Origin: Iodidimonas sp. SYSU 1G8
GTDB lineage: Bacteria; Pseudomonadota; Alphaproteobacteria; SMXS01
DNA length: 64,000 bases
Assembly (NCBI RefSeq): GCF_039655775.1
Contig: NZ_JBBYXJ010000001.1
Span: 682,001-746,000, forward strand
Direction: 5' to 3'
Shown here in pieces: positions 18,417 to 26,115 of the stretch (position 1 is its first letter; every line of letters begins with the position of its first letter). Below the pieces are notes generated by a model. The model searched no databases. It was not told where the DNA came from and saw nothing but the letters and a program-made list of their open reading frames with translations. The translations under genes were made by a program, and so were the position numbers.

Positions 18417-19196
18417 ATGCTTGTTGACTCCCACTGTCATCTGGACTTTCCGCAACTGATCGCCGATATCGACGGCGTGGTCGCGCGGGCCGAGGCGGCG
18501 GGTGTCGGCATGATGCTGACCATCTCGACGGCGCTCAGCCGTTTCGACGGCGTGCTCGCCATCGCCGAGAGATACGACAACATCTACTGCACGGTCGGCG
18601 TGCATCCCCATGAAGCGGAAGCGGAACCCGATACGGTAGCGCGCCAGCTGATCGAGCGCGCCAGGCATCCGAAGGTCGTCGGGATTGGTGAAACCGGACT
18701 CGACTATTTCTACGAGCACAGTCCGCGCGAGGTGCAGCAGCACGTCTTCCGCGAGCATATCAAGGCCTCGCGCGAAACCGGCTTGCCGCTGATCGTCCAC
18801 ACCCGCGACGCCGACGATGACATGGTACGCATTCTGGGCGAGGAAATGGGGCAGGGCGCCTATCCCGGGTTGATCCACTGCTTCAGTTCCAGCCGTGAAC
18901 TGGCGGAGAAATCTGTGGAACTCGGTCTCTACATCTCCATTTCCGGCATCGCGACCTTCAAGAAGGCGCAGGATCTGCGGGATACCATTCGCGACCTGCC
19001 GCTGGACCGGCTGCTGGTCGAGACGGACTCGCCCTATCTCGCGCCGATCCCGTTCCGGGGCAAGGACAACGAGCCGTCCTACGTCGTGCACACCGCCAAG
19101 ACCGTCGCCGGGCTGAAAGACCTGACGCCGGAAGCACTTGCGGCGCAAACCACCGACAATTTCTTCCGTCTGTTCACCAAGGTGCCGCGGCCGTGA
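18417..19196 (+). CDS. TatD-family metal-dependent hydrolase (YcfH type)
   Basis: A 259-residue TIM-barrel hydrolase with the metal-binding N-terminal motif DSHCHLDF (His6, His8), the GETGLDYFY motif, IHCFSS and the terminal ETDSPYLAP. Family members are DNases or D-aminoacyl-tRNA-related enzymes in different species; the substrate here is uncertain. The ATG at 18417 is preferred over a TTG at 18411. It sits in the conserved metG-tatD-MBL order, and its stop overlaps the GTG of the next gene. Confidence 0.93.
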   Translation: MLVDSHCHLDFPQLIADIDGVVARAEAAGVGMMLTISTALSRFDGVLAIAERYDNIYCTVGVHPHEAEAEPDTVARQLIERARHPKVVGIGETGLDYFYEHSPREVQQHVFREHIKASRETGLPLIVHTRDADDDMVRILGEEMGQGAYPGLIHCFSSSRELAEKSVELGLYISISGIATFKKAQDLRDTIRDLPLDRLLVETDSPYLAPIPFRGKDNEPSYVVHTAKTVAGLKDLTPEALAAQTTDNFFRLFTKVPRP

Positions 19197-19948
19197 AGAT
19201 CACGGTGCTGGGCTCTGGCACCTCGGGCGGCGTGCCGCGCATCGGCAACCATTGGGGCGCGTGCGATCCCGCCAACCCGAAGAACCGGCGCCGGCGCGTG
19301 TCCATCGCCGTGGAGCAGGGGATGACCCGGCTGATCGTCGACACCTCGCCCGATCTGCGCGAACAGTGCCTCGACGCCAATATCAACCGGTTGGACGGCG
19401 TGCTTTACACGCACGACCATGCCGACCACACCCACGGGATCGACGATCTGCGCGCGCTGGCCTGGAGCAAGGGTGGCCGCGTGCCGGTCTACGCGGACGC
19501 GAACACGCTGGCGACGCTGATGCAGCGCTTCGACTATGTGTTCGCCTCCAAGCAAGGCTATCCCGCCATCTGCGAGCCGCACGAGATCGACGGTCCGTTC
19601 CGCATTGGCGAGATTCCCGTCGTACCCTTCGCGCAGGCCCATGGCGACATTCAGTCTATCGGCTACCGCTTTGACAAGGCAGCCTATTCCACCGATCTCA
19701 ACGGTCTGGACGAGGCCGCGTTCGAGGCGCTCGAAGGCATCGATCTATGGATCGTCGATGCGCTGCGCTACGAGCCGCACCCAACCCACGCGCATCTCGA
19801 CCTGACCCTGAGCTGGATCGACCGGATCAAGCCTCGGCATGCCGTGCTGACCCATATGACCTGGGACATGGACTACGAGACCCTGAAGCGCCAGCTGCCC
19901 GAGGGCGTCGAGCCGGCATATGACGGCATGGTGCTGGAGATCGACTGA
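19193..19948 (+). CDS. MBL-fold metallo-hydrolase (PhnP-like)
   Basis: A 251-residue metallo-beta-lactamase-fold enzyme. The metal site HxHxDH is at His74-His79 (THDHADHTHG). The N-terminal motif LGSGTSGGVPRIG and the C-terminal LTHMTWDMDYETL are typical of the PhnP-like phosphodiesterase subgroup that often follows tatD. The GTG start at 19193 overlaps the tatD stop, so expression is coupled. It probably hydrolyses a cyclic or diester phosphate, but the substrate is not known. Confidence 0.9.
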   Translation: MKITVLGSGTSGGVPRIGNHWGACDPANPKNRRRRVSIAVEQGMTRLIVDTSPDLREQCLDANINRLDGVLYTHDHADHTHGIDDLRALAWSKGGRVPVYADANTLATLMQRFDYVFASKQGYPAICEPHEIDGPFRIGEIPVVPFAQAHGDIQSIGYRFDKAAYSTDLNGLDEAAFEALEGIDLWIVDALRYEPHPTHAHLDLTLSWIDRIKPRHAVLTHMTWDMDYETLKRQLPEGVEPAYDGMVLEID

Positions 19949-19962
19949 CGAGAGGTCCGCTG

Positions 19963-20499
19963 ATGGACTCCGACGCGCCGCCAAACCTGCGCCGTTCCCA
20001 ACTCGAAGTCATCGCCGGCATGGCGATCGGCATCGGACTGGGAGCAGGGATCGGCTTTCTGCTCTGGCGCCACCTGGGCGTGTCCGCGCGCCCGGCGGAA
20101 ATCCATGAGCGCCTCGCATTCGCCGCCAAATGGTCGCTGATGCCGGCCATCTGCCTGCTGGTCGGCATCGCCATGGTCGCCAATCACCGGTTTTTCTCCC
20201 GCTGCATCGATCCGCTGGACACCGCGCCGGATCGGACATTGGCCATCTGGCGCCACTATCTGGCGAACACCCAGGAGCAGACCGTGCTCTTCGTGATCGG
20301 CACCGCCGCGTTCGCGGCCGTGACGCCGCTGTACTGGCTGAAGGCGATCCCGATCATCGCCGCGCTATTCGTGCTGGGACGGATCCTGTTCGTCACCGGC
20401 TATCTGATCCGGCCCACGTTGCGGGCGACAGGTTTTGCGCTGACGTTCTATCCCATCGTGGGGCTCTATGCGGTCACCACGTGGCTTTACTGGTTCTGA
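19963..20499 (+). CDS. MAPEG-like integral membrane protein
   Basis: A 178-residue protein with four hydrophobic segments (about 15-37, 50-72, 102-135, 150-178). The motif LANTQEQTVLFVI near residues 95-110 matches the N-x-x-E-Q signature region of the MAPEG superfamily (membrane-associated proteins in eicosanoid and glutathione metabolism). Bacterial members are poorly characterised; some have glutathione transferase or peroxidase activity. A GAGAGG ribosome site precedes the ATG. It is the last gene of the run starting at tmk. Confidence 0.75.
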   Translation: MDSDAPPNLRRSQLEVIAGMAIGIGLGAGIGFLLWRHLGVSARPAEIHERLAFAAKWSLMPAICLLVGIAMVANHRFFSRCIDPLDTAPDRTLAIWRHYLANTQEQTVLFVIGTAAFAAVTPLYWLKAIPIIAALFVLGRILFVTGYLIRPTLRATGFALTFYPIVGLYAVTTWLYWF

Positions 20500-20645
20500 G
20501 AGACCACTATCTGATCGCCGACCAAGCTTCTGCTTCATTTACCACATCTATAATTTAACATAATATACATTATGCGATTTTAATATGGCGGCAGCGACGG
20601 GCGTTTTTTTGCTATCCTTGCCCGCCGTTCCATGAGGACCACGCC
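20500..20645. other. AT-rich intergenic patch
   Basis: Between a MAPEG-like gene and a sulfotransferase gene, 20534-20585 is markedly AT-rich in an otherwise GC-rich window and contains several TATA-like steps (CTATAATTTAAC, ATAATATACATTAT). It probably holds the sulfotransferase promoter, but several -10 choices are possible. A T7 run at 20605-20611 has no convincing stem before it. Confidence 0.45.
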
Positions 20646-21329
20646 ATGTCGCCTCCCGTCGCCCTGCGCCGTCTGTTCCGCCACCTCGTTCCCGAGAGCG
20701 CGCGGATTCGCCTACGCGAGTGGCGCGGCGTCGGCCTGTTCGGAAAATTCGCCGATGAGCATCATGCTGTCTTCATCCACATCCCCAAGACCGCCGGCGT
20801 CAGCGTGCGCCGCGCGTTGAGCATCGACCACACGCCGTCCAGCGTTCATGCGACCTATCTGGACTATCAGCGTGCCGACCCGCGCAAATGTCGCGACTAT
20901 TTCAAGTTCGCCTTCGTGCGCGACCCGTTCGACCGCGTCCTGTCCGCCTACTCGTTCCTTGCCGCCGGCGGCATCGAGAGATTCGACGCGCGGCGCCGCG
21001 AGCGCGTGCTGCACGGCATCGACGGGTTCGAGCAGTTCGTCCACGAGCGCTTGCCTCGGGTAACGCATGAATTGCATTTCCGGCCGCAGCACGAATTCCT
21101 GTGCGACGGGTCAGGCACCGTAAAGGTGGATTTCGTCGGCCGCGTCGAGACCATGGACCATGACTTTGCCGCCATCCGCGACCGGCTCGGCATCGACGGC
21201 GAGCTCGCCGTGCACAACAGCTCGGTCCACGAAGCCAGCGCCCAATCCTACACGACCGCCATGCGCGCCATCGTCGGCCAGCTTTATGCCCGCGATTTCA
21301 GCTTGTTCGGCTACGATCCCGATCGCTAG
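20646..21329 (+). CDS. Sulfotransferase family 2-like protein
   Basis: A 227-residue protein with the PAPS-binding signatures: the 5'-phosphosulfate loop HIPKTAG at residues 45-51 and the 3'-phosphate motif FVRDPFDRVLSAYSFL at about 90-105. Such enzymes move sulfate from PAPS to sugars or other hydroxyl groups; bacterial members often modify surface polysaccharide or lipids. There is no signal peptide or membrane anchor, so it would act in the cytoplasm. The gene stands alone, preceded by the AT-rich patch, and it is convergent with the next gene (4 bases between stops), which suggests an accessory insertion. Confidence 0.85.
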   Translation: MSPPVALRRLFRHLVPESARIRLREWRGVGLFGKFADEHHAVFIHIPKTAGVSVRRALSIDHTPSSVHATYLDYQRADPRKCRDYFKFAFVRDPFDRVLSAYSFLAAGGIERFDARRRERVLHGIDGFEQFVHERLPRVTHELHFRPQHEFLCDGSGTVKVDFVGRVETMDHDFAAIRDRLGIDGELAVHNSSVHEASAQSYTTAMRAIVGQLYARDFSLFGYDPDR

Positions 21330-21333
21330 GCGG

Positions 21334-22119
21334 TCAGCGGGCCAAAAAGCGGGTCGTGGCGTCCAGAATTGCCTTCGCCCGGTCCGTCGCGTCCGGATAG
21401 GCATCCCGCAGCGGCTTGGAACGCTGCTCCGGCGCCAGAGGCAGATCCTTGGGCAGATTGGCGACCAACTCCTTCACCGGCAACGCGCCCTCGCCCGGCA
21501 TCAGGCGGCCGTCGACGGCCTCGTAAAGGATTGTGTTGAATTCCATGTCGGGCAGGCTCGCCGGCGCGTCGCAGATCTGGGCATAAGTGAACAGGCTCTC
21601 CGGCAATCCCTTCAGCATGTCCGGGTGGCCGCCCGATCGCGCCAGATGCAGCGCGTCCACCAGCAGCTTGCCGCGCGGATGTCCGACCGATTGCACGATG
21701 TCGAGCGCCATGGGCAGGCTCTTGACCTCGGTGATCGGCAGAAACTCGAAACAGGCGTTCACGCCATAGCGGTCGGCGATCTCGCACAGTGCCTCGAAGC
21801 GTCGTTTGGTGGCGTCCATGTCCGGGTCGGAACTGACCATCAGCGCGTTACGGGCGCCGATCTCGCCGCCCGCGGCCAGCAGCCGCTCATGGTTCGGATC
21901 GGCGTCGCCCGGCCGGATCCAGACCACCTCGATATCGAGCGGCACGAGCCCGGTGCGCTCGAACGCGGCCCTCGTGTCGCGCGTCGTCTGCGCCGTCCAG
22001 CTTTCCGGATCGAACCAGATGCCGCAGGCCTTCCAGCCGGCATTAGCGGCGGCCTCGACCACCTGAACGGGCGTGAATTCCGGCAGATTGCCGGTGGCAA
22101 GCGACAGCAGACGGCTCAT
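21334..22119 (-). CDS. Sugar phosphate isomerase/epimerase-like TIM-barrel protein
   Basis: A 261-residue protein resembling the xylose-isomerase-like TIM barrel (AP endonuclease family 2). Features include MSRLLSLATGNLPEFTPVQVVEAA, GIWFDPESW, a central CFEFLPITEV with a likely metal-binding Glu, and LLVDALHLARSGG. It would isomerise or epimerise a small sugar or act on a related polyol; the substrate is unknown. The ATG at 22119 follows a GGGGAGA site and is preferred over the extended frame to 22170. It is divergent from mazG. Confidence 0.82.
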   Translation of the reverse strand: MSRLLSLATGNLPEFTPVQVVEAAANAGWKACGIWFDPESWTAQTTRDTRAAFERTGLVPLDIEVVWIRPGDADPNHERLLAAGGEIGARNALMVSSDPDMDATKRRFEALCEIADRYGVNACFEFLPITEVKSLPMALDIVQSVGHPRGKLLVDALHLARSGGHPDMLKGLPESLFTYAQICDAPASLPDMEFNTILYEAVDGRLMPGEGALPVKELVANLPKDLPLAPEQRSKPLRDAYPDATDRAKAILDATTRFLAR

Positions 22120-22210
22120 GGTTTCTCCCCTGTTGCCGGGATGGTATAGGAGGGAGACAGGCGGTTCCACCCCTTCCCTGTCCTTTTGACCTCAGACCGA
22201 GCGGCGGGCC

Positions 22211-23053
22211 ATGGCACAGCACAGCATCGACGATCTCCTGGGAATCATGCGCCGGCTGCGCGATCCGGAACAGGGCTGCCCGTGGGACCGGGCGCAGGAT
22301 TTCGCGTCCATCGCGCCCTATACGATCGAGGAATCCTACGAGGTCGCAGAAGCCATCGCCGACAATGACATGCCCTCGCTCAAGGACGAGCTGGGCGACC
22401 TGCTTTTCCAGGTGGTCTTTCACGCCCAGATGGCGGCCGAGTCCGGCGCGTTCGACTTCGGCGACGTGGTCGACGCCATCTGCGGCAAGATGCTGCGCCG
22501 TCACCCGCACGTATTCGCCGATGCCACCATCGAGGACGCAGATGCCCAGACCGTCGCCTGGGAAGAGCACAAGAGGCGCGAGCGCGACGAGAAGGCCAAG
22601 GCCGAAGGGCGCGTGCCCAGCGTGCTGGACGGTGTCGCCTATGGCTACCCTGCCCTGATGCGCGCGGTGAAGCTGGGCAAGCGCGCGGCGCAGGTGGGCT
22701 TCGACTGGCCGAACGCCGATCAGGTGCTGGACAAGATCCAGGAAGAAACCGTCGAACTGGCGGTCGAGCTGGCCGATGCCAAGGCGGGCGCCAACAATCT
22801 GGACAAGGTGGAATCGGAGCTCGGCGACATCCTGTTCGCCTATACCAACCTGGCCCGCTTCCTGAAGATCGATCCGGAACAGGCGCTGCGCGGCACCAAC
22901 CGGCGCTTCGAGCAGCGCTTCCGCCGGATCGAGGAAATCCTCGCGGCGCGGGGCGAAAGACCGCGGGACAAGTCCCTGGAAGAGCTGGAAGATCTGTGGC
23001 AGCGCGCCAAGAGGGAGTTGAGGGATGAGCTTGCAGCTTCTGATCGCCAATAA
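22211..23053 (+). CDS. mazG: Nucleoside triphosphate pyrophosphohydrolase MazG
   Basis: A 280-residue all-alpha NTP pyrophosphohydrolase with the two tandem MazG domains. The first carries GCPWDRAQDF, the metal-binding EESYEVAEAI (residues about 41-50) and DELGDLLFQVVFH; the second has EETVELAVELADA and ESELGDILFAYTNLARF. It converts NTPs to NMPs and pyrophosphate, a housecleaning role and a ppGpp-linked role in E. coli. The 3' end overlaps the GST gene by 29 bases in another frame. Confidence 0.95.
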   Translation: MAQHSIDDLLGIMRRLRDPEQGCPWDRAQDFASIAPYTIEESYEVAEAIADNDMPSLKDELGDLLFQVVFHAQMAAESGAFDFGDVVDAICGKMLRRHPHVFADATIEDADAQTVAWEEHKRRERDEKAKAEGRVPSVLDGVAYGYPALMRAVKLGKRAAQVGFDWPNADQVLDKIQEETVELAVELADAKAGANNLDKVESELGDILFAYTNLARFLKIDPEQALRGTNRRFEQRFRRIEEILAARGERPRDKSLEELEDLWQRAKRELRDELAASDRQ

Positions 23054-23675
23054 GAACTATTCATCCTGGTCGGTACGGCCCTGGCTGGTCCTGACCCATT
23101 TCGGCATCCCGTTCGAGACCACGCTCGCCGCGCTGTTTCAGGACGATCACGCCCCGGCCCTGATCCGCTCGTGGTCGGGCGCGGGCAAGGTGCCGGTGCT
23201 GCGCGACGGCGACCTGACCGTTTGGGAAAGCCTCGCCATCATCGAATATCTGGCCGACCGGCACCCCGAGCATGCAATCTGGCCCGAGGATATGGCCGGG
23301 CGAGCGCGGGCCCGCGCCGTTAGCGCCGAGATGCATGCCGGATTCCAGAACCTTCGCGGCGAGATGCCGATGAACGCGAGGCGCCGCTATGACTCCTTTT
23401 CCTGGAGCGATGCCTGCGCCGCCGACATCGCCCGGGTGCAGCAGCTCTGGACCGAGTGTCTGAGCAGGTCTGGCGGCCCGTTCCTGTTCGGGCCGTTCTG
23501 CGCGGCCGATGCCATGTTCGCGCCGGTTATCAGCCGTCTGCACACCTACGGCGTGGCGCTGGACCCCTTGCCCGCGTCCTACGCGGCCGCGGTCTGGGAA
23601 GTCCCTGCCGTCAAGCAATGGCTGGCGGATGCCGCGGCCGAACCGGGTATGCTCGCCCGGTATGAGTTCGATTGA
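23025..23675 (+). CDS. Glutathione S-transferase family protein
   Basis: A 216-residue cytosolic GST. The thioredoxin-like N-terminal domain has NYSSWSVRPWLVL (likely catalytic Ser in the YSSWS segment), KVPVLRDGDLTVWESLAIIEYLAD (cis-Pro and the Glu-Ser that hold glutathione) and a helical C-terminal domain with AADAMFAPVISRL. It resembles the zeta/YfcF-like group. The ATG at 23025 has a GAGGGAG site inside the mazG end, so translation is probably coupled. Confidence 0.9.
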   Translation: MSLQLLIANKNYSSWSVRPWLVLTHFGIPFETTLAALFQDDHAPALIRSWSGAGKVPVLRDGDLTVWESLAIIEYLADRHPEHAIWPEDMAGRARARAVSAEMHAGFQNLRGEMPMNARRRYDSFSWSDACAADIARVQQLWTECLSRSGGPFLFGPFCAADAMFAPVISRLHTYGVALDPLPASYAAAVWEVPAVKQWLADAAAEPGMLARYEFD

Positions 23676-23696
23676 CCTGACCAAAGGAGAGCCGCC

Positions 23697-24206
23697 GTGA
23701 CCCTTGCGATCCGCGCCGCCGCGCCAGGCGACGCCGCGCTGCTGCTCTATTTCATCGAGGCGCTGGCGGAGTACGAGAAGCTGCGCCACGAAGCCGTCGC
23801 GACCGAGGCCGATCTTGACGCCGCGCTGTTCGGGCCGCGTCCCTACGCCGAGGCCGTCATCGCCGAGTGGGGCGGCATTCCCGTCGGCTTCGCTCTCTAT
23901 TTCTTTACCTTTTCCACCTTCAACGGCCGCCCGAGCCTCTACCTGGAAGACCTGTTCGTATTGCCGGAGCATCGCGGCAGGGGCATCGGCCGTCGGCTTC
24001 TGAGCCATCTCGCCGGCATCGCCGTCGATCGCAATTGCGGACGCTTTGAATGGAGCGTGCTGGACTGGAACGCGCCCTCGATCCGCTTCTACGAAAGCCT
24101 GGGCGCGCGGCGCATGGCGGAATGGCTGATTTATCGCCTCACCGGCGATGCCCTGAGTACACTGGCAAGCGAACGACGCAATGGGGAGACCGGCGATGGA
24201 CAATGA
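23697..24206 (+). CDS. GNAT-family N-acetyltransferase
   Basis: A 169-residue protein of the GCN5-related acetyltransferase fold. The acetyl-CoA pyrophosphate loop is RGRGIG at residues 93-98, preceded by LYLEDLFVLPEH and followed by FEWSVLDWNAPSIRFYESLGA, which is typical of the diamine or thialysine acetyltransferase group. The GTG start at 23697 is supported by AAAGGAG. Its end overlaps the next gene by 11 bases. The acceptor substrate, perhaps a polyamine or lysine analogue, is inferred from the motif only. Confidence 0.88.
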   Translation: MTLAIRAAAPGDAALLLYFIEALAEYEKLRHEAVATEADLDAALFGPRPYAEAVIAEWGGIPVGFALYFFTFSTFNGRPSLYLEDLFVLPEHRGRGIGRRLLSHLAGIAVDRNCGRFEWSVLDWNAPSIRFYESLGARRMAEWLIYRLTGDALSTLASERRNGETGDGQ

Positions 24207-24555
24207 TGACCGCAGGCAGCGCGGGCTCGAGGTGCGCAGGAAGCTGTTCGGCGACGCCGACGCACCCAATCTGGACGATCCGCTGATCGAGGTCACCATC
24301 GACCATTTGTTCGGTGACATCTGGAGCAGGCCGGGACTTGAACTGCGCGACCGCTCGCTGATCACCTGCGCCGTTCTCGTCGCCCTCGGCAAGGAGGCGC
24401 AGCTCAAGGTGCATCTGCGCGGTCTGCTCAATCAGGGGCTCTCGCACGCGGCGGTCGAGGAAATGATGATCCACCTCGCCCACTACGCCGGCTGGCCGTG
24501 CGCGGTGAACGGTATCCGCGTCGCGCGCGAGGTATTCGCCGAAACCGCGTCCTGA
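24196..24555 (+). CDS. Carboxymuconolactone decarboxylase family protein
   Basis: A 119-residue small helical protein with the CMD family core LRDRSLITCAVLVALGKEAQLKVHLRG split over residues 51-77, including the Glu and His of the PcaC-like type, and the ending HYAGWPCAVNGIRVA. It has no CxxC pair, so it is not an AhpD-type peroxidase. The ATG at 24196 follows GGGGAG; an in-frame ATG at 24181 also exists. The stop TGA joins the stop of the convergent gene in the palindrome TGATCA. Confidence 0.88.
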   Translation: MDNDDRRQRGLEVRRKLFGDADAPNLDDPLIEVTIDHLFGDIWSRPGLELRDRSLITCAVLVALGKEAQLKVHLRGLLNQGLSHAAVEEMMIHLAHYAGWPCAVNGIRVAREVFAETAS

Positions 24556-25638
24556 TCAGTAGCGCGGCAGGACGTGTTCCGCGAAATCCCGGAACACGTC
24601 CCGCGCATGCTCCAGCGACGGCAGCAGCACGATCTCGCGCAGGCCGGCGGCTTCCTGCTCCTTCAGCCGGGCGATGATCTCGTCGGGTTCGCCGACCAGG
24701 GCGCCGCTCGCCTGGATCAGCGCCGGCGTGACCAGTTTGCGCTCCTCGGGCACCAGAAAGGTGGCGTGGCCCAGATGCAATCGCTGGTGCATCTTTTCCT
24801 TGGGCATGTTCCAGCCGTCGATCATGCGCAGATATTGCGCCCATTCATCACGGCAGGAATCGGGCACCATGCTGTCGTTGCCCCACGCCCTGTAAAGCTC
24901 GTACCACATGTGCATGACGGAAACGGCGGTCGCGCCCACCTGATCGATGACACGGTCCGAGGTCAGCGCCTCGCCCGGCTTCAGGACCGCGGCCGACACC
25001 AGCGCCGCCGCCGGGAAGTCCTCGCCGAGCACCCTGCCCGCCTCGGCGGCACCCTGCCGCGCGATCTCGAGACTCTGCACCATGCGCTCGGGCGTCGGGT
25101 CGAGACCCGACACGCGGCCATCGCCATAGGCGCCCGCCGCTTTCAGCGCGATCGGCCCATCGGCGCCCACGTAGATCGGCACCGGATGATCCGTGTCGAT
25201 GTAGCCTTGGTCGGGGTGGAGAAAGCGGATCGCCTTGGTTTCGCCGCCGAGCGTGTACTCCACCTCCTCGCCATGCAGCAGCGCCCGCACGACGCGGAGA
25301 TAATCGCGGAACGCCGGCCCCTTCATGGTGTCGAAGCCCATGGCGCGCATGGAGGTGTGGCCACTGCCGATACCCAGGAACGTCCGTCCAGGCGCGAGCT
25401 GATTGATGGAGGCGATGGCATGCGCCGTGACCGGCGCCAGCCGCGTCGGCGCAATGGCGACGCCGGTGCCGACACGGATGCGCGTCGTATGGGCGGCAAC
25501 CAGCGACAGGACGGCGAAGGTGTCCGACCAGATCATCTGCGAATCCGGGACCCAGGCGCTGTCGAACCCCATGGCCTCGGCCTCGACGAAGATCTTCCAG
25601 TCCGACATGTTCGGCGCGGCGGCCGCGGCAAATCTCAT
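24556..25638 (-). CDS. LLM-class flavin-dependent oxidoreductase (luciferase-like)
   Basis: A 360-residue bacterial luciferase-like monooxygenase or F420-dependent reductase. Family motifs include AEAMGFDSAWVPDSQMIWSD near residue 24, VGTGVAIAPTR, LAPGRTFLGIGSG and PVPIYVGADGP. It would use FMNH2 or reduced F420 on an unknown substrate in the cytoplasm. The ATG at 25638 follows GGGGAGAGC and is preferred over the extended frame to 25704, which runs through the groES terminator. The stop is shared in a palindrome with the convergent CMD gene. Confidence 0.88.
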   Translation of the reverse strand: MRFAAAAAPNMSDWKIFVEAEAMGFDSAWVPDSQMIWSDTFAVLSLVAAHTTRIRVGTGVAIAPTRLAPVTAHAIASINQLAPGRTFLGIGSGHTSMRAMGFDTMKGPAFRDYLRVVRALLHGEEVEYTLGGETKAIRFLHPDQGYIDTDHPVPIYVGADGPIALKAAGAYGDGRVSGLDPTPERMVQSLEIARQGAAEAGRVLGEDFPAAALVSAAVLKPGEALTSDRVIDQVGATAVSVMHMWYELYRAWGNDSMVPDSCRDEWAQYLRMIDGWNMPKEKMHQRLHLGHATFLVPEERKLVTPALIQASGALVGEPDEIIARLKEQEAAGLREIVLLPSLEHARDVFRDFAEHVLPRY

Positions 25639-25676
25639 CCCAGCTCTCCCCAGACGGTAAAACGGCCCACACAGCA

Positions 25677-25700
25677 AAAGGGCCGCACGCAGCGGCCCTT
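25677..25700 (-). terminator. Intrinsic terminator of groES
   Basis: A 9-bp stem (25678-25686 with 25692-25700) and a 5-base loop, followed on the minus strand by TTTT. It lies 24 bases after the groES stop, so groES is a single-gene transcript. Confidence 0.8.
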
Positions 25701-25723
25701 CCACATCGACGGCTTAGGGGTGC

Positions 25724-26014
25724 CTACTCCAGCACGCCCAGGATATCCGATTCCTTCATGATGAGGTAATCGGTGCCCTGCAGCTTGATCTCGGTGCCCG
25801 AATACTTGCCGAACAGGATCTTGTCGCCGACCTTCACGCCGATCGGGTCGATGCTGCCATCCTGGCGGCGCGCGCCGGTGCCGGCGGCGATGACTTCGCC
25901 CTGCTGGGGCTTTTCCTGCACCGAATCCGGAATGATGATGCCACCGGCGGTCTTTTCTTCGGACGGCAGACGCTTGACCAGAACGCGGTCGTGCAAGGGT
26001 TTGAATGTGCTCAT
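25724..26014 (-). CDS. groES: Co-chaperonin GroES
   Basis: A 96-residue 10-kDa chaperonin that caps the GroEL ring. It has the N-terminal [12 protein letters not shown], the mobile loop [23 protein letters not shown] split here as [12 protein letters not shown] plus [10 protein letters not shown], and the C-terminal [14 protein letters not shown]. Length is normal. No groEL follows: a terminator lies 24 bases downstream and then a flavin oxidoreductase gene. GroEL must be encoded elsewhere, or this is an extra groES copy. The promoter at 26074-26102 looks like a housekeeping type. Confidence 0.96.
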   Translation of the reverse strand: MSTFKPLHDRVLVKRLPSEEKTAGGIIIPDSVQEKPQQGEVIAAGTGARRQDGSIDPIGVKVGDKILFGKYSGTEIKLQGTDYLIMKESDILGVLE

Positions 26015-26073
26015 GGTCGACTCCGTACGTGTTGACGGCCAAGGCGTTGAGCCCCGGCGTTGTTTCGGACGCG

Positions 26074-26102
26074 ACGATAGAAAGCCGCCGAAGGCAAGTC
26101 AA
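26074..26102 (-). promoter_or_regulatory. groES: Probable groES promoter
   Basis: On the minus strand, TTGACT (26097-26102), a 17-base spacer, TATCGT (26074-26079). It lies 60 bases upstream of the groES start. I see no CIRCE inverted repeat between it and the gene. Confidence 0.5.
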
Positions 26103-26115
26103 CCGGCGCTTGGGC

